Shown: piece after piece, positions 1 to 12,300 of the stretch
Position numbering within the stretch: position 1 is the first letter of the stretch
How the letters are laid out: every line of letters starts with the position of its first letter
DNA from: Hymenolepis diminuta
Taxonomy: Eukaryota > Platyhelminthes > Cestoda > Cyclophyllidea > Hymenolepididae
Direction of reading: 5' to 3'
Length of the DNA: 64,000 bases
NCBI GenBank assembly: GCA_900708905.1
Contig: CAADRB010000140.1
Location: 17,678-81,677 of the forward strand
The notes under the pieces: generated by a model
What the model saw: the letters and a program-made list of their open reading frames with translations, nothing else
What the model was told of the DNA's origin: nothing
Databases searched by the model: none
Position numbers and translations under genes: made by a program

Positions 1-1990
1 AACAGCAATTCCGATTTCACCTAATCCTGTCCGGCAGGATTTTCTTCGGCAGCATCGTTCCGTGCACAGTTCTCACTTCTCAACACATTAATACTTCGGC
101 CGGGGACTTTTCTCCTAACGCGGAACACGAAGTTGATCTGCATCCCAGCAAGAAATTCTGCAGTGCGTCTTCCTCAGTTCCCTCTTTGCTTTTTTTAGGC
201 CCCTTTTTAGCATCTCGACGAATCTTTCAGTCTGTCCACTTGCCCGAGGTGGTAAGGGGTAGTTCTGATGCGTTAGATCGATCGTTGCTCGCGGAACTCC
301 CTATAGTCGACTGACATAATTTGCATCCTGTTATCCGGAACCAGGGTCTTCAAGAATCCGTATGTCGAGAATATTTGATCTAGTGCCCCGATTGCTGAGG
401 CGCTAGTCATCAAGGCTGGTGGTACTTCTTCTGGCCATTCGTGGCCATAACAGAGGATCTTGGTGAATCGTGGTCTTGCAGCTTGCTAGCATTTGTTGCA
501 TTGGCGCACGAGATATTCGGTGTCCTTGTCCATGCCCAGCCCGTAAACGTTTCTTCTGGGTGTGATTTCCATCCGACTTGTTCCAGGATGGCTAGGATGA
601 ACCTGTCGTAGGACAAGATTTCTAAAGAGAGGAGGAGCCTAAACTCTATCCAAAAGCATTAAGCAATAGTCAATTACTGTTTTTGATCTCGCCGACGGCA
701 GCTCTCAAGCAGGTCGACTTTTGTGGAAATGAAGGTCACATGGACTGGATAGACCTTAAAACTTGTTGTAGGATCACATCTTTCGCTGTTGCCTTTTGTA
801 TGTCCCCTGCCGTTATCGGTGTGTTTCGAATCGACTCCGTCAGGATGCGCTGAATATCTCTTTCGATTGACGCGAATGCAACCGCTGCTTCTTCAATGAG
901 GCGAACAGACCATCAGCTTGGCCGAAATCTTTTGTTTTCTGGTAATGATATCACGGTCATAACCCACTAATATGAGCGTCCACTGTTGAAGACAATCTGG
1001 AGAGTACATTGAGATTCCTTTTCCTTTTTCTTAGGCCAAATACTGACAACAACGGCTTGTGATCCACAAGGAATGTAAATCGCCTGCTACATATATACTT
1101 ATTGAATTCCTTACTGCACATATATTGGCCAGTGCTTTCTCTTCAATATTTCCGCAATTCTTCTCTGCCAGGGTCAGAGTACGGGAGATATATGCGATCG
1201 CTTATTCAGAGCTATCTGAAAAATGTGGTAGATGACTGCCCCAATTCCGTAACCAGACGCGTCAGCTGTGAGGGCCATAAGTAACCAAGGATGAAAATGA
1301 GTCGGCAACAGTTCCTAATTCAGCATTGATTTGAGCTTCTCGAAGGTTTCTTCACATGCAGACGATCACTCCCACGGCATACACAAGTTGGTTAAGGGAG
1401 GTCGACGTTCGAATAAAGAAAGCACGAATAAATTATAATATTAAACCAAAAAAGTACGAAATAATACCAGATTTTTTGGAACGGGCATCTTGGCAATAGC
1501 TCGAGTTGCATTGTGATCAGTGTGTCGACCTCTTGATTAAAAATAGAACCCACGGCTGTTGCTGCCCTGATTCCGATTGGCAGTCTCGTATACTGGAAAA
1601 CCCCCAATAAGTATTGATCGTTAGAGGACCATGACACTCTGGTCCTATTCCGACATGGAGATTGACATTCGAAAGGTTAATTTTCGCAAATAACTTTCCA
1701 CCATTCAGGATCATTAAAATTATGTTTGTTATGGGCATTCGCCTTTCGTATTACTACAATCGGAGTAGCCCATTTCGAATAAGTAACAGGTTGCAATTTG
1801 TCATCTATTTTGAACGTACCAGTTCTTTCTCGACTATCTGCATAGCTGAGATATGTATTGATCTTTTCCGTCGGAGCACGCCGTTCTCCTCTGGTTATAG
1901 AATCAACCTGACTGCAGTCCCTGTGCACCTTCTCAAGGTGTAGTTGAACACGGTGATCAGTATGTATGCGGTCATTGTTGACTGATCTGG
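1..1990 (-). mobile_element. Degenerate Ty3/gypsy-like retrotransposon pol fragment
   Basis: Minus-strand translation gives, from high to low coordinate, pieces of a retroelement pol in the normal domain order. Near 1700-1900 lies the start of a reverse transcriptase (a WATPIVVIRKAN-type motif). At about 1500-1740 are further RT blocks, resembling FAKINLS and VFQYTRLP but in two different frames. At about 1020-1370 is RNase H (LTADASGYGIGAV, then VDHKPLLSV). At about 150-560 are the integrase-like zinc/central region and an integrase C-part with ASGQTERFVEMLKR and SALGEKSPAEVL. The frame changes several times and in-frame stops are present, so the copy is dead. The low-coordinate end runs off the window. 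No LTR, primer-binding site or gag was identified. Domain identity is well supported; the limits of the element are not. Confidence 0.85.
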
Positions 1991-1999
1991 CAGAATCCT

Positions 2000-4900
2000 T
2001 TCTTGTATCCATGCAAATTGCAGTCCTGGTACTAGTGTTTAAGGAAAGGACAATCCCTTCGGATATGCAAAACGGCCACAAAATCAGCACCTCAGTTATT
2101 GATTAGGATTATTTGAATACGTCTGCTGTGTCTGAGGCTGCGGCGTCAGAGTTATCTTTAATCGTTCTATCGATTCTAGGTTTCCTGATTACATATGTTT
2201 CTGTTTCATCGCCTTCAACCATATTCGAGTGGATGATTAGGCTTCAAAAGTTGTATTCATCTATCAAATTGTGTAGCATAACATCAGGGTTCTTATCTAA
2301 AACAGGCAATAATTTCGGTTGATGTTCGCATAACACGCGAGATGAAGACCCTGAATGGATACAAGGCACCCGAATTGGCCCTCCTTCAGTGAACCGTACG
2401 AGAATGCATTGCACTTTCAATTCACAGTACTCACATACTTGTGAATATCTTTACCTTCAGGTAAGGGCAAATTTAGGCACTTACAACGCCTATTTAAAAG
2501 AGATATTGTTCCCAAACACCTTTTCGCACTTTGGATGATCTTGTTGGTGTCTGAGTAAAAACTAACGCCTGACAGCTAACAACTAACAACAGCAACAACC
2601 GTCACCAAATTTGCAGCTATTTGGGTAGGAGCTAGCAACAATTTTGGAGCAGAATACCAAGAGTTGATTAGACAAAAAATGTAGTGAACAAACCACGATA
2701 AAGGATACAAGAAGGTAAGAGAGAATTGAGGAATGAAGGCAATTAGAAATCATCGTAGAAGTACCTATCCGACAAGCGTATATCTGCGTGTGTGTGAATA
2801 TGGGTATTGAAAAGCAGTTTGTTTGAGTCACTTGGGCGAGAACGCGTGTGAGGACATAAATGCAGGTGAGCTTCCAATGAAACGGCACGGTTATAGAAAA
2901 GGGAGGATGGCATGAACAGAAGGAATGTGTCCGGATATCGCCGCAGGGAAACGGAGTCCTTGCAACCCTCATTCAAGGAATAGCTTATTCAGATACACGA
3001 TGTTTATCTACAAGGAGCATGAAGTTGTAGTTTGGTCAATCCCTTCAAACGCGTTTGTGGGGTCGAGGTAATTAGTTCTCAGTGATTAATAATGACATAG
3101 ATGAAAAATTTCGAAAACTTGTAGGGATTCATCCTTCAGTTTCCTCGAAATTCAAATCCTTCGGCGAAATTGGCAGTATATAAGCCAGGTAGAGATTATG
3201 GTCACTTTGGTTAGACTTGCAGTACAGCATGATGATTCTCATTTCGTTCGGCAACCCTGCCATTCGATTTTCACAGACGTTCCAGCATCCACCATTCTAC
3301 GTTATACATACTACACCTACAGAGGGTTAATAATGGAACCCACCAACGTTCCTAACGCAGTCGTATGGATCCTTATCAGGTTTTGATAGATTCATTCGTT
3401 CTATGATACCTAAGACAACGGCCGCAATATTCGCAATTTCGATTGAGTCCATCTCACCTGCTTCGCCAGAATCTGTTATAACATAACAAATTAAAACTCT
3501 CAATCTCGAAGAACAAAGCAGATCTAGAAAACACAATGATATCATGAAGAATGACTCCCTATGCGTTCACGAAAACAACTTCTTGTCACATTCCTTATGA
3601 AAATACGTTGACTTTTCGTTCTTCTGTCCCTATGACTCAAGCGTCCATCTGTCAGGCATAGAGTTTATGGGTTCCTTTTTCTGTAACTGTTTCGTTTCCT
3701 TTGGTGACTTTGGCCTATACACCTCTTTGCCATTTGGCCATTCTAGTCTTTACGGTTAGCAGCTTATTATTCTGAGCATTCCAACTATCAGCCGGAAGTT
3801 CTAATCGTATGTTGTAACAGGCATTAGTAGGCCAACTTTGCCGGTCATCTAGTATGTTTCAAGACTGATTGTGGTTATTCAATTGGTTGTGCCATATTCT
3901 TGTTCAATCGAATGTTCTATTCTTTTAATCAGGCACCTATTTCCCATTCCCGGTTAGGTTTCTTGATCACTGTTATGGAGGCTTCATTATCCAGTGAATC
4001 ACATACATGTCCACCTTTTAACCTTCGTTTATAGAACTTTTACTCCTATCCAAATGCAGATTTTGCGCAGTTTTTATGCTTCTAAATATAATGAAATCCA
4101 CTCTGAAATTATTGGGACGAATCAATTTACTCTAACAATTAGCAGAACAATTCGGATAAGATTGTGAGTGCACTCCGATTTAATATTAAAAATTTTTAAA
4201 CAATATACATGTACACTCCGTAATTTCCCTGTTCTTTGATTGCCTACTCTTGTAGAAACATTTCTGTTCACATTCTGGTATTTTTAAGTTCTCAGAGGGA
4301 AGTTATTGTGCATTGTCATCTCAGTTCACATTAATTTCTAATCCCTTCAACCAGATTAAAAGCCATGTTCTAACTGCATAAGCGGGTCAGTTTAATTTGT
4401 TAAAACCCCCGCAGTTAATCTTTTACTGAGGGTTGCTAAAAGTGGTAGAAATTGCAGTTGTATTAAAACTCATTAAGTGGAAATAGAGCCAGATGGTAGT
4501 ACGTAATGACAACAGTTTCTGACTAAATAACTGATTTATTTCTAATTAAAGTAGTTTCTAACTTATAAAATACCCTTTTGATTTTGAAACTTACCTTAGG
4601 GTGAAGAAAATTAACGGTGAACCTCTGAACGAGAGACTGACCTTTGATCATTATCCTTAGACCGTTCCAAAAATACTGATAAGTGACCCCTTAAACTAAA
4701 AACTCGTCACCATCATATAAATTTCAATGCATTATCTTTGAGCCTATGTTAAATTTAGTCTCAATTTTTTGTTAAATAATAAGACGAAAAAGTCAAAATT
4801 TTGGAATGCATTCATTAAAGCGTAGCGGCTCATCTTTCCTTGACTATCGCATCAATGTTCATAGTGCTATATATACTCTTCTCGAATACCCACAGCTTTG

Positions 4901-6370
4901 CAGACCCACTTCTGTCCTTTTTGACACGCCGAGTAGGCTTCCAATGCAGCTACCTAAATGGAATTGCCTAACAGTTAGTTGAGTATTTTAATCAAACTTT
5001 ATTTGTCTGACCACTTGGTCCATCTTAAACACTGTTTACGCCAATCCATAGAAAATGTCTCCGAAGTTATGCCAAACTAGACAATATATAAATATTTAGC
5101 TGCCATTATCTTATCTTACTCAGTAAAGCCTGAGTATGAAGATCACTTCTAGGTGTACTTATTTCAGTATACATGGTTAGTAGGTCAGATTTTCCAAAAA
5201 TTCATTTTCAGTCATGAAACAAAATAGATATGAAAGCTCTTCGTTGAGATTCATCAAACTGATCCTACTGGCAAAAATAACCAGACATGTTTTTAAATAT
5301 GTGAACGAAGAAGCGAATATCATGAACTTTGAAAGTAAAAGATTAAAATGCAAATTTAAATTTCCTGCATGAAAAATCCTTAAATAATAGATAAAGACTT
5401 GTTATGGGTCGTCTTGACTATCCATCTAAATCTGGTAAAAGATGAACCAATTTTCGTCGTTATTATAAACAGGGTCAGTAACTTGCGGTGTTTTGCATAT
5501 ACTTACCTCTGAGCATGAAATTGAAGAATATCAAAAGCACATCCGACAATGAAAAATACGAAACGGGTTCCATTAACAAGGAAATATATAACAGTAAAAG
5601 AAAAATACTGAGTTTGAAGAATATTTTGACCAGCTTTATCATTTCGCTTTGCACGAGATTTGTTGCTTTATTTACGACCTTCACTTTATTCTTTGACGAA
5701 GCATGGGAGTTCAAAAGCAGGATTGAAGCAATAAAGAGTAATCAGTTCATTTTTCTATTATAAATCCCCAATAATCTTGTTAAAGATACAACTGAAGAGC
5801 AGTCGTTAACAAATATTTCAAAGTTTCTTAGAATTAACTGGAGGAAACAGATCTGAAACTATGTCAGGGAATTTTTTAATTTAATACTAATCAATGGGAA
5901 TGACAAATTCAATTCAAGCCGGTGAGAACTATTATTTTTAAATTCATAGCCCATATTTTTCCGTAAAACTAAATATACTCTTAATTACTACTGATAAAGG
6001 ATACCTCAGCAGAGAAATAAAGTTATTATTTCGTGAAGAATTAGGGGGCATCCGAAACTAGAAGATAACGAGGAATTATATGATAACGATTGACTCAGAA
6101 ATAGGAAGATGGAGGATAAATAACTCTGTTAGTGTTAAACGTCTATGATAGTTCATATTATTAATTGTTTAATGTGGGTAAACTGATAATAAAAAATTTT
6201 TTCAAGGTGATTTGATGAGTTTTATTTAATAACCCGCTTGCGCTTCATTTAAATTGTCGTTGGAATAGCTGCGTCTGACCCGGTTTGTCCTTAAAGTAGA
6301 AAAATATGCTATACATGTCAAATGACTTATCCGACAGATTTTTAATTTTATAATTTAATTTCTATCTAGA
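2000..6370. other. Intergenic stretch with no recognised gene
   Basis: About 4.4 kb between the retroelement fragment and the PNISR gene. Short open frames occur on both strands, for example 5488-5763 plus and 5475-5714 minus. They overlap each other, are AT-rich and match no family I recognise. The promoter and any 5' non-coding exon of the PNISR gene may lie here, but I see no clear core promoter. Confidence 0.5.
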
Positions 6371-6383
6371 AGCGTCTTTAAAA
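6368..6383 (+). promoter_or_regulatory. Splice acceptor and short leader just before the PNISR start codon (possible trans-splice site)
   Basis: A pyrimidine- and T-rich stretch ends in CTAG at 6366-6369, and the start codon follows at 6384, leaving a 14-nt leader. This could be the 3' splice site of an intron after a non-coding first exon, or a spliced-leader acceptor of the kind used by flatworms. The sequence shows only the acceptor-like motif; its use is inferred. Confidence 0.35.
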
Positions 6384-9300
6384 ATGTGGCCAAACGGATC
6401 AGGTTGGCCTCAGTGGCCACAGAACATACCAAGCACTGCTGAAGAGACTAGTCGCTGGGCGGAACTAGCTAGACAGTGGGCAACTACAAATAATCCTCAA
6501 CTACCAACACATCAGTTTCCACCCCCACCGCCTCCTCCGCCACCAGTGGAAGATCAAGATGATCGGATCTTCATCCCTCCTCCACCACCTCCGCCTTCTA
6601 CTAAATTTGAAGACAACAGTATAAACAGACCTCGTGATAGTTAGTCATTCTCTTTGGGTGTCTTTTAAAAATGGGTCTTAATTTGATAACGCTTTTTAAT
6701 TAAAACGTTTAGGTTACGAACAATTTTCTCTGGAATGCTGTCCAGTACTACCCTTAGATCAATGGCAAGGTGAAAATCTGTGTTTCCATCAACCGCCTGA
6801 GGAGGATTATGGACGCTATCCTAACGTCAATGAACATCATCCACAGCCGCCGCTGCCGCGACATTTCAGACCAGATGCGCCCCCACCATCCTATGGGATA
6901 CACAAAGTGAGATTATGCATATTGATCTTTTTCCAAGCGTTTTGTTTATAGTTTAGTATGCCGGTAGTGTAAAAGTTAATCTACACGTCTGTGAACTGAG
7001 AGTCCATAAGATCGGTATCGATCGATGCACATACGGTGATTGCACTGGCCAGCTGCATATATGGAAAGGACTCAAAAGAATGCAACAAAATGCGAGATTC
7101 CAAGTTACTTTGCCTATTTCAACGATGGTTGTTGCAATCTTCTTTAGATTTATTTAGGTTTATTCATAGTTGGTGCTTAATAAACTGCCTTACATCCATT
7201 TGAACAGTTTATTTTTATTGTGGAAGGGTTAAGAATAATCCAAGATGTTCTTCATTGGCTAACATCTTTCAGGTTTAATTTCTTTTGGAAATTGTGATTT
7301 CACATTTCTTGCGAGTTCCGAATGAACTTTATTGGTTACTTTCCAATCGTAGAAACTTAACCCTGTTTTAAGAGGCGCTCAAATAGGTAGTGTGAGCATA
7401 AGTAAGGGAATTTAAGAGGTCCTCTTCTGTTAAAGGGGATATTCCTTTCTCTTGAGTCAACATCTAAGTTAATGTAAAGTTTAGTTTTAATGTTGTTTAA
7501 GATGGAAAATTAAAGATAAGAATGCATATTGTAGGAATATCATGTTTTGATTTCATCTAATGTGGGTCGGTGTTTTATTTTTCGTGATTGATATATAAAT
7601 GTATATTCGTTTCTATGTATTTTAGATTAAACTGTACACAGATTCATCAGCAGATATTTTTCTTTATGCTAGTGATTTTAATTTTCGTTATCACCCGATT
7701 ACACTGCACATTTATAAGTGCATATTCGTATCTTCAGTCATTAAAATACTGTGCATCTTTAGTGGTTTAATTGTTTATTTCCTGAATAAATCTTTTGTTA
7801 TTTTGATTTACTGAATTAGGTTTTACCTTTTGGTGATTTGAGTTTTATTACTAAACAGACTTGACTTATTGACAAAGCTTTTCTCATTATTTACATCACG
7901 CTGTATTAACTGAACACTTTCTTTCAAGCTAACTTCCATGAGAAATAGAAATGTTATGTCATTTTTCAATATGTGGCATTATGAATAAGAACGAATATTT
8001 CTGCCTAGTTATTTGAGATATGTATTTCATTTCTCTCTTTTTAGCAGCAATATGTTGCCATATTTCTTGCCGTGAATAAATTCATTTCTTATTCTGTCTA
8101 ATAAATTAAGATGGCTTTGAAGTATCTTTCGCTCTTACCAATAATTCAAACATGCAGTTTTGATTTAGTTTTCAATAGCTTCATTCACAATTAATAACTA
8201 ATGTTAGTTGAGGAGAAATTCCTGTCATGTTTACCCTAAACTTAAATGGAACAATTATTTGTTCTTAATCTAGGTATTACAAATTAAATATAATACGATA
8301 TGTCGGGGGATCGTCAAAGTATTTTTTTCCGATTTCGTTTTTCACTTCTGACGAAATCGGGGATTTTCATACTTTTTCTTAATATAATGATTGCGGCGGA
8401 GCCGAGTTTCTGTACCACCAATCCCTTATACTTTGCAGCCGTGGTTATGAAGTCCGCTTATTTATTAAAGACTGTTTAAGGTAGCATTGTTTTAAGACCA
8501 ATTTACTCTGTGACTCAGTGTGAAGACTTTTAATCATATCAATTGTGCAGCATCTTAACCTCATTTGATTCAGCATTGACGAGATTTCATTTCTCGTTCT
8601 GGAAAGGAAAGTGAGTAACCAATAATCAGTAAATGAGTTCTTATTGTATTCTAGTGAAGCAGGTAAATTCAATTCTACTCCCTAGCAAGGAAGTGTATCA
8701 TAAATTATCAGTTAATCTAATTTAACTTCTCATTTAACAATTTGACAAAATCCAGGGATCATTAGAATTTAGTGTTTCAATGAACGAAAGATCATGATGA
8801 CAATTCTGGGCTTCTATTTACTCACCTCGTTTAATATGTACATTTAGTTTCAAGGGTTGCTTCCAATCTTCGAACGCTTTTTTACAATCTAGGATAATGT
8901 GTGTACCCTCCCCTGGTTGAGTTAGTGTACCAGTAACGACTAAAAGAGGAGTCAAGGACTCAACCTCTCAGCACTAATTTTTTAAACCACTTCCTGTTGT
9001 TAATGCACTTACATGTACAAAAGCCAATGAAAATTGTACTTTTTTTCGCATTTTCTAGCCTCCACCAATGTCATGTCCATGCCCACCTCCTTCAATGCCC
9101 TTTAATGGAGAAGAGAATTGGATGTATCACAATCAGTATCAGCAACAGTCAGACTATTCCCCCACCCCGGTGCCACCAATGTCCTTCCCCCCACCGCCAC
9201 CCTCACCACAAGGCCCCATGACNCCCTCCTCCTCATGGACCTCTTTTCCCCATTGGTGGGGGTCCCAGTGTTCATCCATGTCCGCCACCTCCTCACTATG

Positions 9301-12300
9301 CACCCCACCGATTCCCCCCGCCACGTCCATCAAATTTCCCCGTTCCCGAACACATCATGCCGGCTTTTAGTGAGTTTAGTTATGGAGTGGTGAATTCAGT
9401 AGTGTCTGTAAACTGATATCTTGCCTGTCTCACATATAGGCCAAGCAGCAGGTCCCTGGCTTCAGCAACCACCACATCAACCGCGTTCGGCTTTGCCCGC
9501 TTGGCTGCGAGATGAACTAGAAAAATTGGAGAAACAGAAGCGCAAGGAACAGGAGAAGCTGGAGATGGTTGCGGTCAAAGGTCGTAAGTTCTTCCTATGA
9601 AACATAGATTTTGAAGAAGCAATATATTCATCTATCGAGTTAGAACTTAGTTCTTTCCTTTGTATTTAAGAGAACATTAAGTCTATTGTTATCATGTCCC
9701 TTTAATAATATTGTGGCAACGTTATTATAGAACGTTGACTTCACGGAGATGTCAGTTAACATAGTCTTTACCTTAAATGATAATTGGGGTTCTTTAATAT
9801 AGCTCGAGGGCTTATCAGCTGCTGCCTAATCTTACAGCATCGAACGCTATCCCACCAGTAGTAGTTCGGATTAATTTTTTTGGGTCCTGCTGCAAGTGAT
9901 GAAAGTTTTCTAAGTTTTCAAAGGCTCTTATTACATTACGCATGGCAGTGCAAATAACTTCAAAAAAATGTAGTCATAATAGCATGTAAAAAGCGTATCT
10001 TCTGAACACTGTGTTCAGTCAAAGGGTATAATTTGTTGCATCATAACCTAACTGTCCAAAAGTTCAGTATTTACGATCAGCCTGGTTAATAGGCGATAGT
10101 TCGTGTCCACTGTGTTCAGATTTGATAGGCCAGCAGACTTGATTTCGGTCATTTTTTGTACATTTCTCTCTTCTGAGCCAAATGCCTACTCTTTGTTGAA
10201 ACCAGGTAAATAGAATTTATGGTAAAGTTGGATGGGGAAAAGCTATGGATACAGTTGTCCTCGAAAACCCCTATGATTAGGTCCTAGAATAGTCCCTTTC
10301 TATACTAACTTGATAAAGCTTACTTAGTTTCTCTCCCGTCTTCTAACTTTGGGTAGATTGGACCTGGCAAGTTAGTAATGCGGCAGAATTTTAGCTTTCT
10401 CAGCTTTTACAGTGGCTTAATACTGTGGACATCGTAGTTAGCAGCAAAAGGCTCTAATCGTATCACTACAAGTTTAACATACAAGGTAGACACTGGACGC
10501 CTAGGTGATGATTAGTGGGGATTATGTGGGGGATTAATACCTGTACACAATGTAGGCGTAATAAAGTTGAGAAGTAGTAATCTTCAAAATTCTCATTTCT
10601 CACTTTTTACTTTACATAGGAAATGGGATGAGAGATTCATCGGACGATACAATAGGGAGTACACGAGTTCGTCATGATTCCGACGGCGCAGTTCGTATGG
10701 ACGAGGGAAGCGATCGTGGATCACCAATACACTCAGACAACGGGGCTGAATCCGAAGACGGGGGAGAAGATCAAGGAGGAGGATCAAATTTAGGTAAAGT
10801 TAGAGCAATCAGCAGCTTCTCATCAGCTCACGGCGGTTCAACTTCTGTTTTGGTAAGCCCCACCCCTATGCCTTTTGTCCCCCTCCCTATTTCCTTCCCA
10901 CAAAACATCTCAGCTCCTGATGTCGTGCCTGTGTCAGTGTTAATTCTACTGAGCGCTCATTTCCTCTTCCAGGGGTTTTGAACGAATTTGTTTCGTTTTT
11001 TCAGAAAAATGTTCCTGGGCTGGAATCTCCTCCCCCTCCTATCACAAAAGAAGAATTTCAAGCTGCTTGTGCTCGTATGAAGGGTGATGTAATCAATGAA
11101 TACGTAAGTTTTATAGTATATTGGTCCTCTTAATAACTCGTTAGAGCAAATTGCTGATAGACGTATCGCGTAGAATTAATTGTGTATTAAGTTAGCAATG
11201 CCTGAATGCAATGCCTGACATTAAACCTCCAAAGTCCATTAAGAGAAGTGTTAGCAACCCTTGAATTTGTCAGACAGAAGATATTCTGAAGATCCTCTTA
11301 CGAGAAACTTGCATTTTTCAATCCCATTGGCCGTTGGCCATTCCTATCACTAGATGTGCTGCCGAAACACAATTTATGACATGTTATTTTCGAGAACATT
11401 GTGCTACAACTTCATCTCTTGTTTTTTTTCAAAGAGTATATTTCAGTACTAATCTTGATTTTTCAAGCAGAACACATTTGTGGCGTTGCAGTGACATGTT
11501 CCCCTGCCAAACTTGAGAAGAAGGGTTTTAGATCCTGTCCTCGGAGTAACCGAAGCTATTAGTTACTTTAGAGTGCCATCCGTCTGCACCAGAAAGTATT
11601 GAAAATAATTTTCCTTCAACATGAATTATAATAATACGTGATATAAATGATCAAATTGAACTGATAGGTGTATGACCAGTGGTGGTTATTACTCATATCA
11701 ATATACTTTGATTTTTTATGGATGTATTTGACTTCCAGGCTAATTTAGAATCCGCAGTCAATTTCATCAGTAAAACTAAGGGATTTTTAATCAATGCTAT
11801 CGTCATCATTGTCCTACTATGTATATCGGATAAGTTACCCTCCTTGATTTTTTGCAACTTCAGCATCGTTTCATTAAAGATGCTCTCACAGACCTGCTTC
11901 TTGAGGTAACCACATCGGCGATCAACGAGGTGTGTGAAGAGACGCTTCTCCAGGCCCGTCTTGCTGCCTACGGGAGGGAAAATGACATCGATCATCAGGA
12001 AGATGCTGATGATGATGAGGGAGACGATGAGGATAAAAGTAGTGTTCATAGTTCTCAACCTGCAGTCGCTGGGGTTCTTGGTGAGTTTTGCATTTTCTGT
12101 TATAAAAATCATCACTTTGCTGCGTTGTTGTTTTACCATACTTTATTTCCTACAAACACTAAACAGTTATCTTGATTTACCTATCGATTTTACCAGTTTC
12201 CTAGCTACTTCATTCCAACCCATTATTGATGTCTTTAAGTATTTATTGATTTTCCTCGGTTATGAGACACCTGTATCTCGAATTTTACTCTTCCACTTAG

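Noticed and set aside
5475..5763. Overlapping open frames on both strands
   Set aside because: AT-rich low-complexity sequence with no motif on either strand.
11693..12139. 148-codon minus-strand open frame
   Set aside because: Antisense to exon 7 of PNISR and its flanking introns, which have clear homology on the plus strand.
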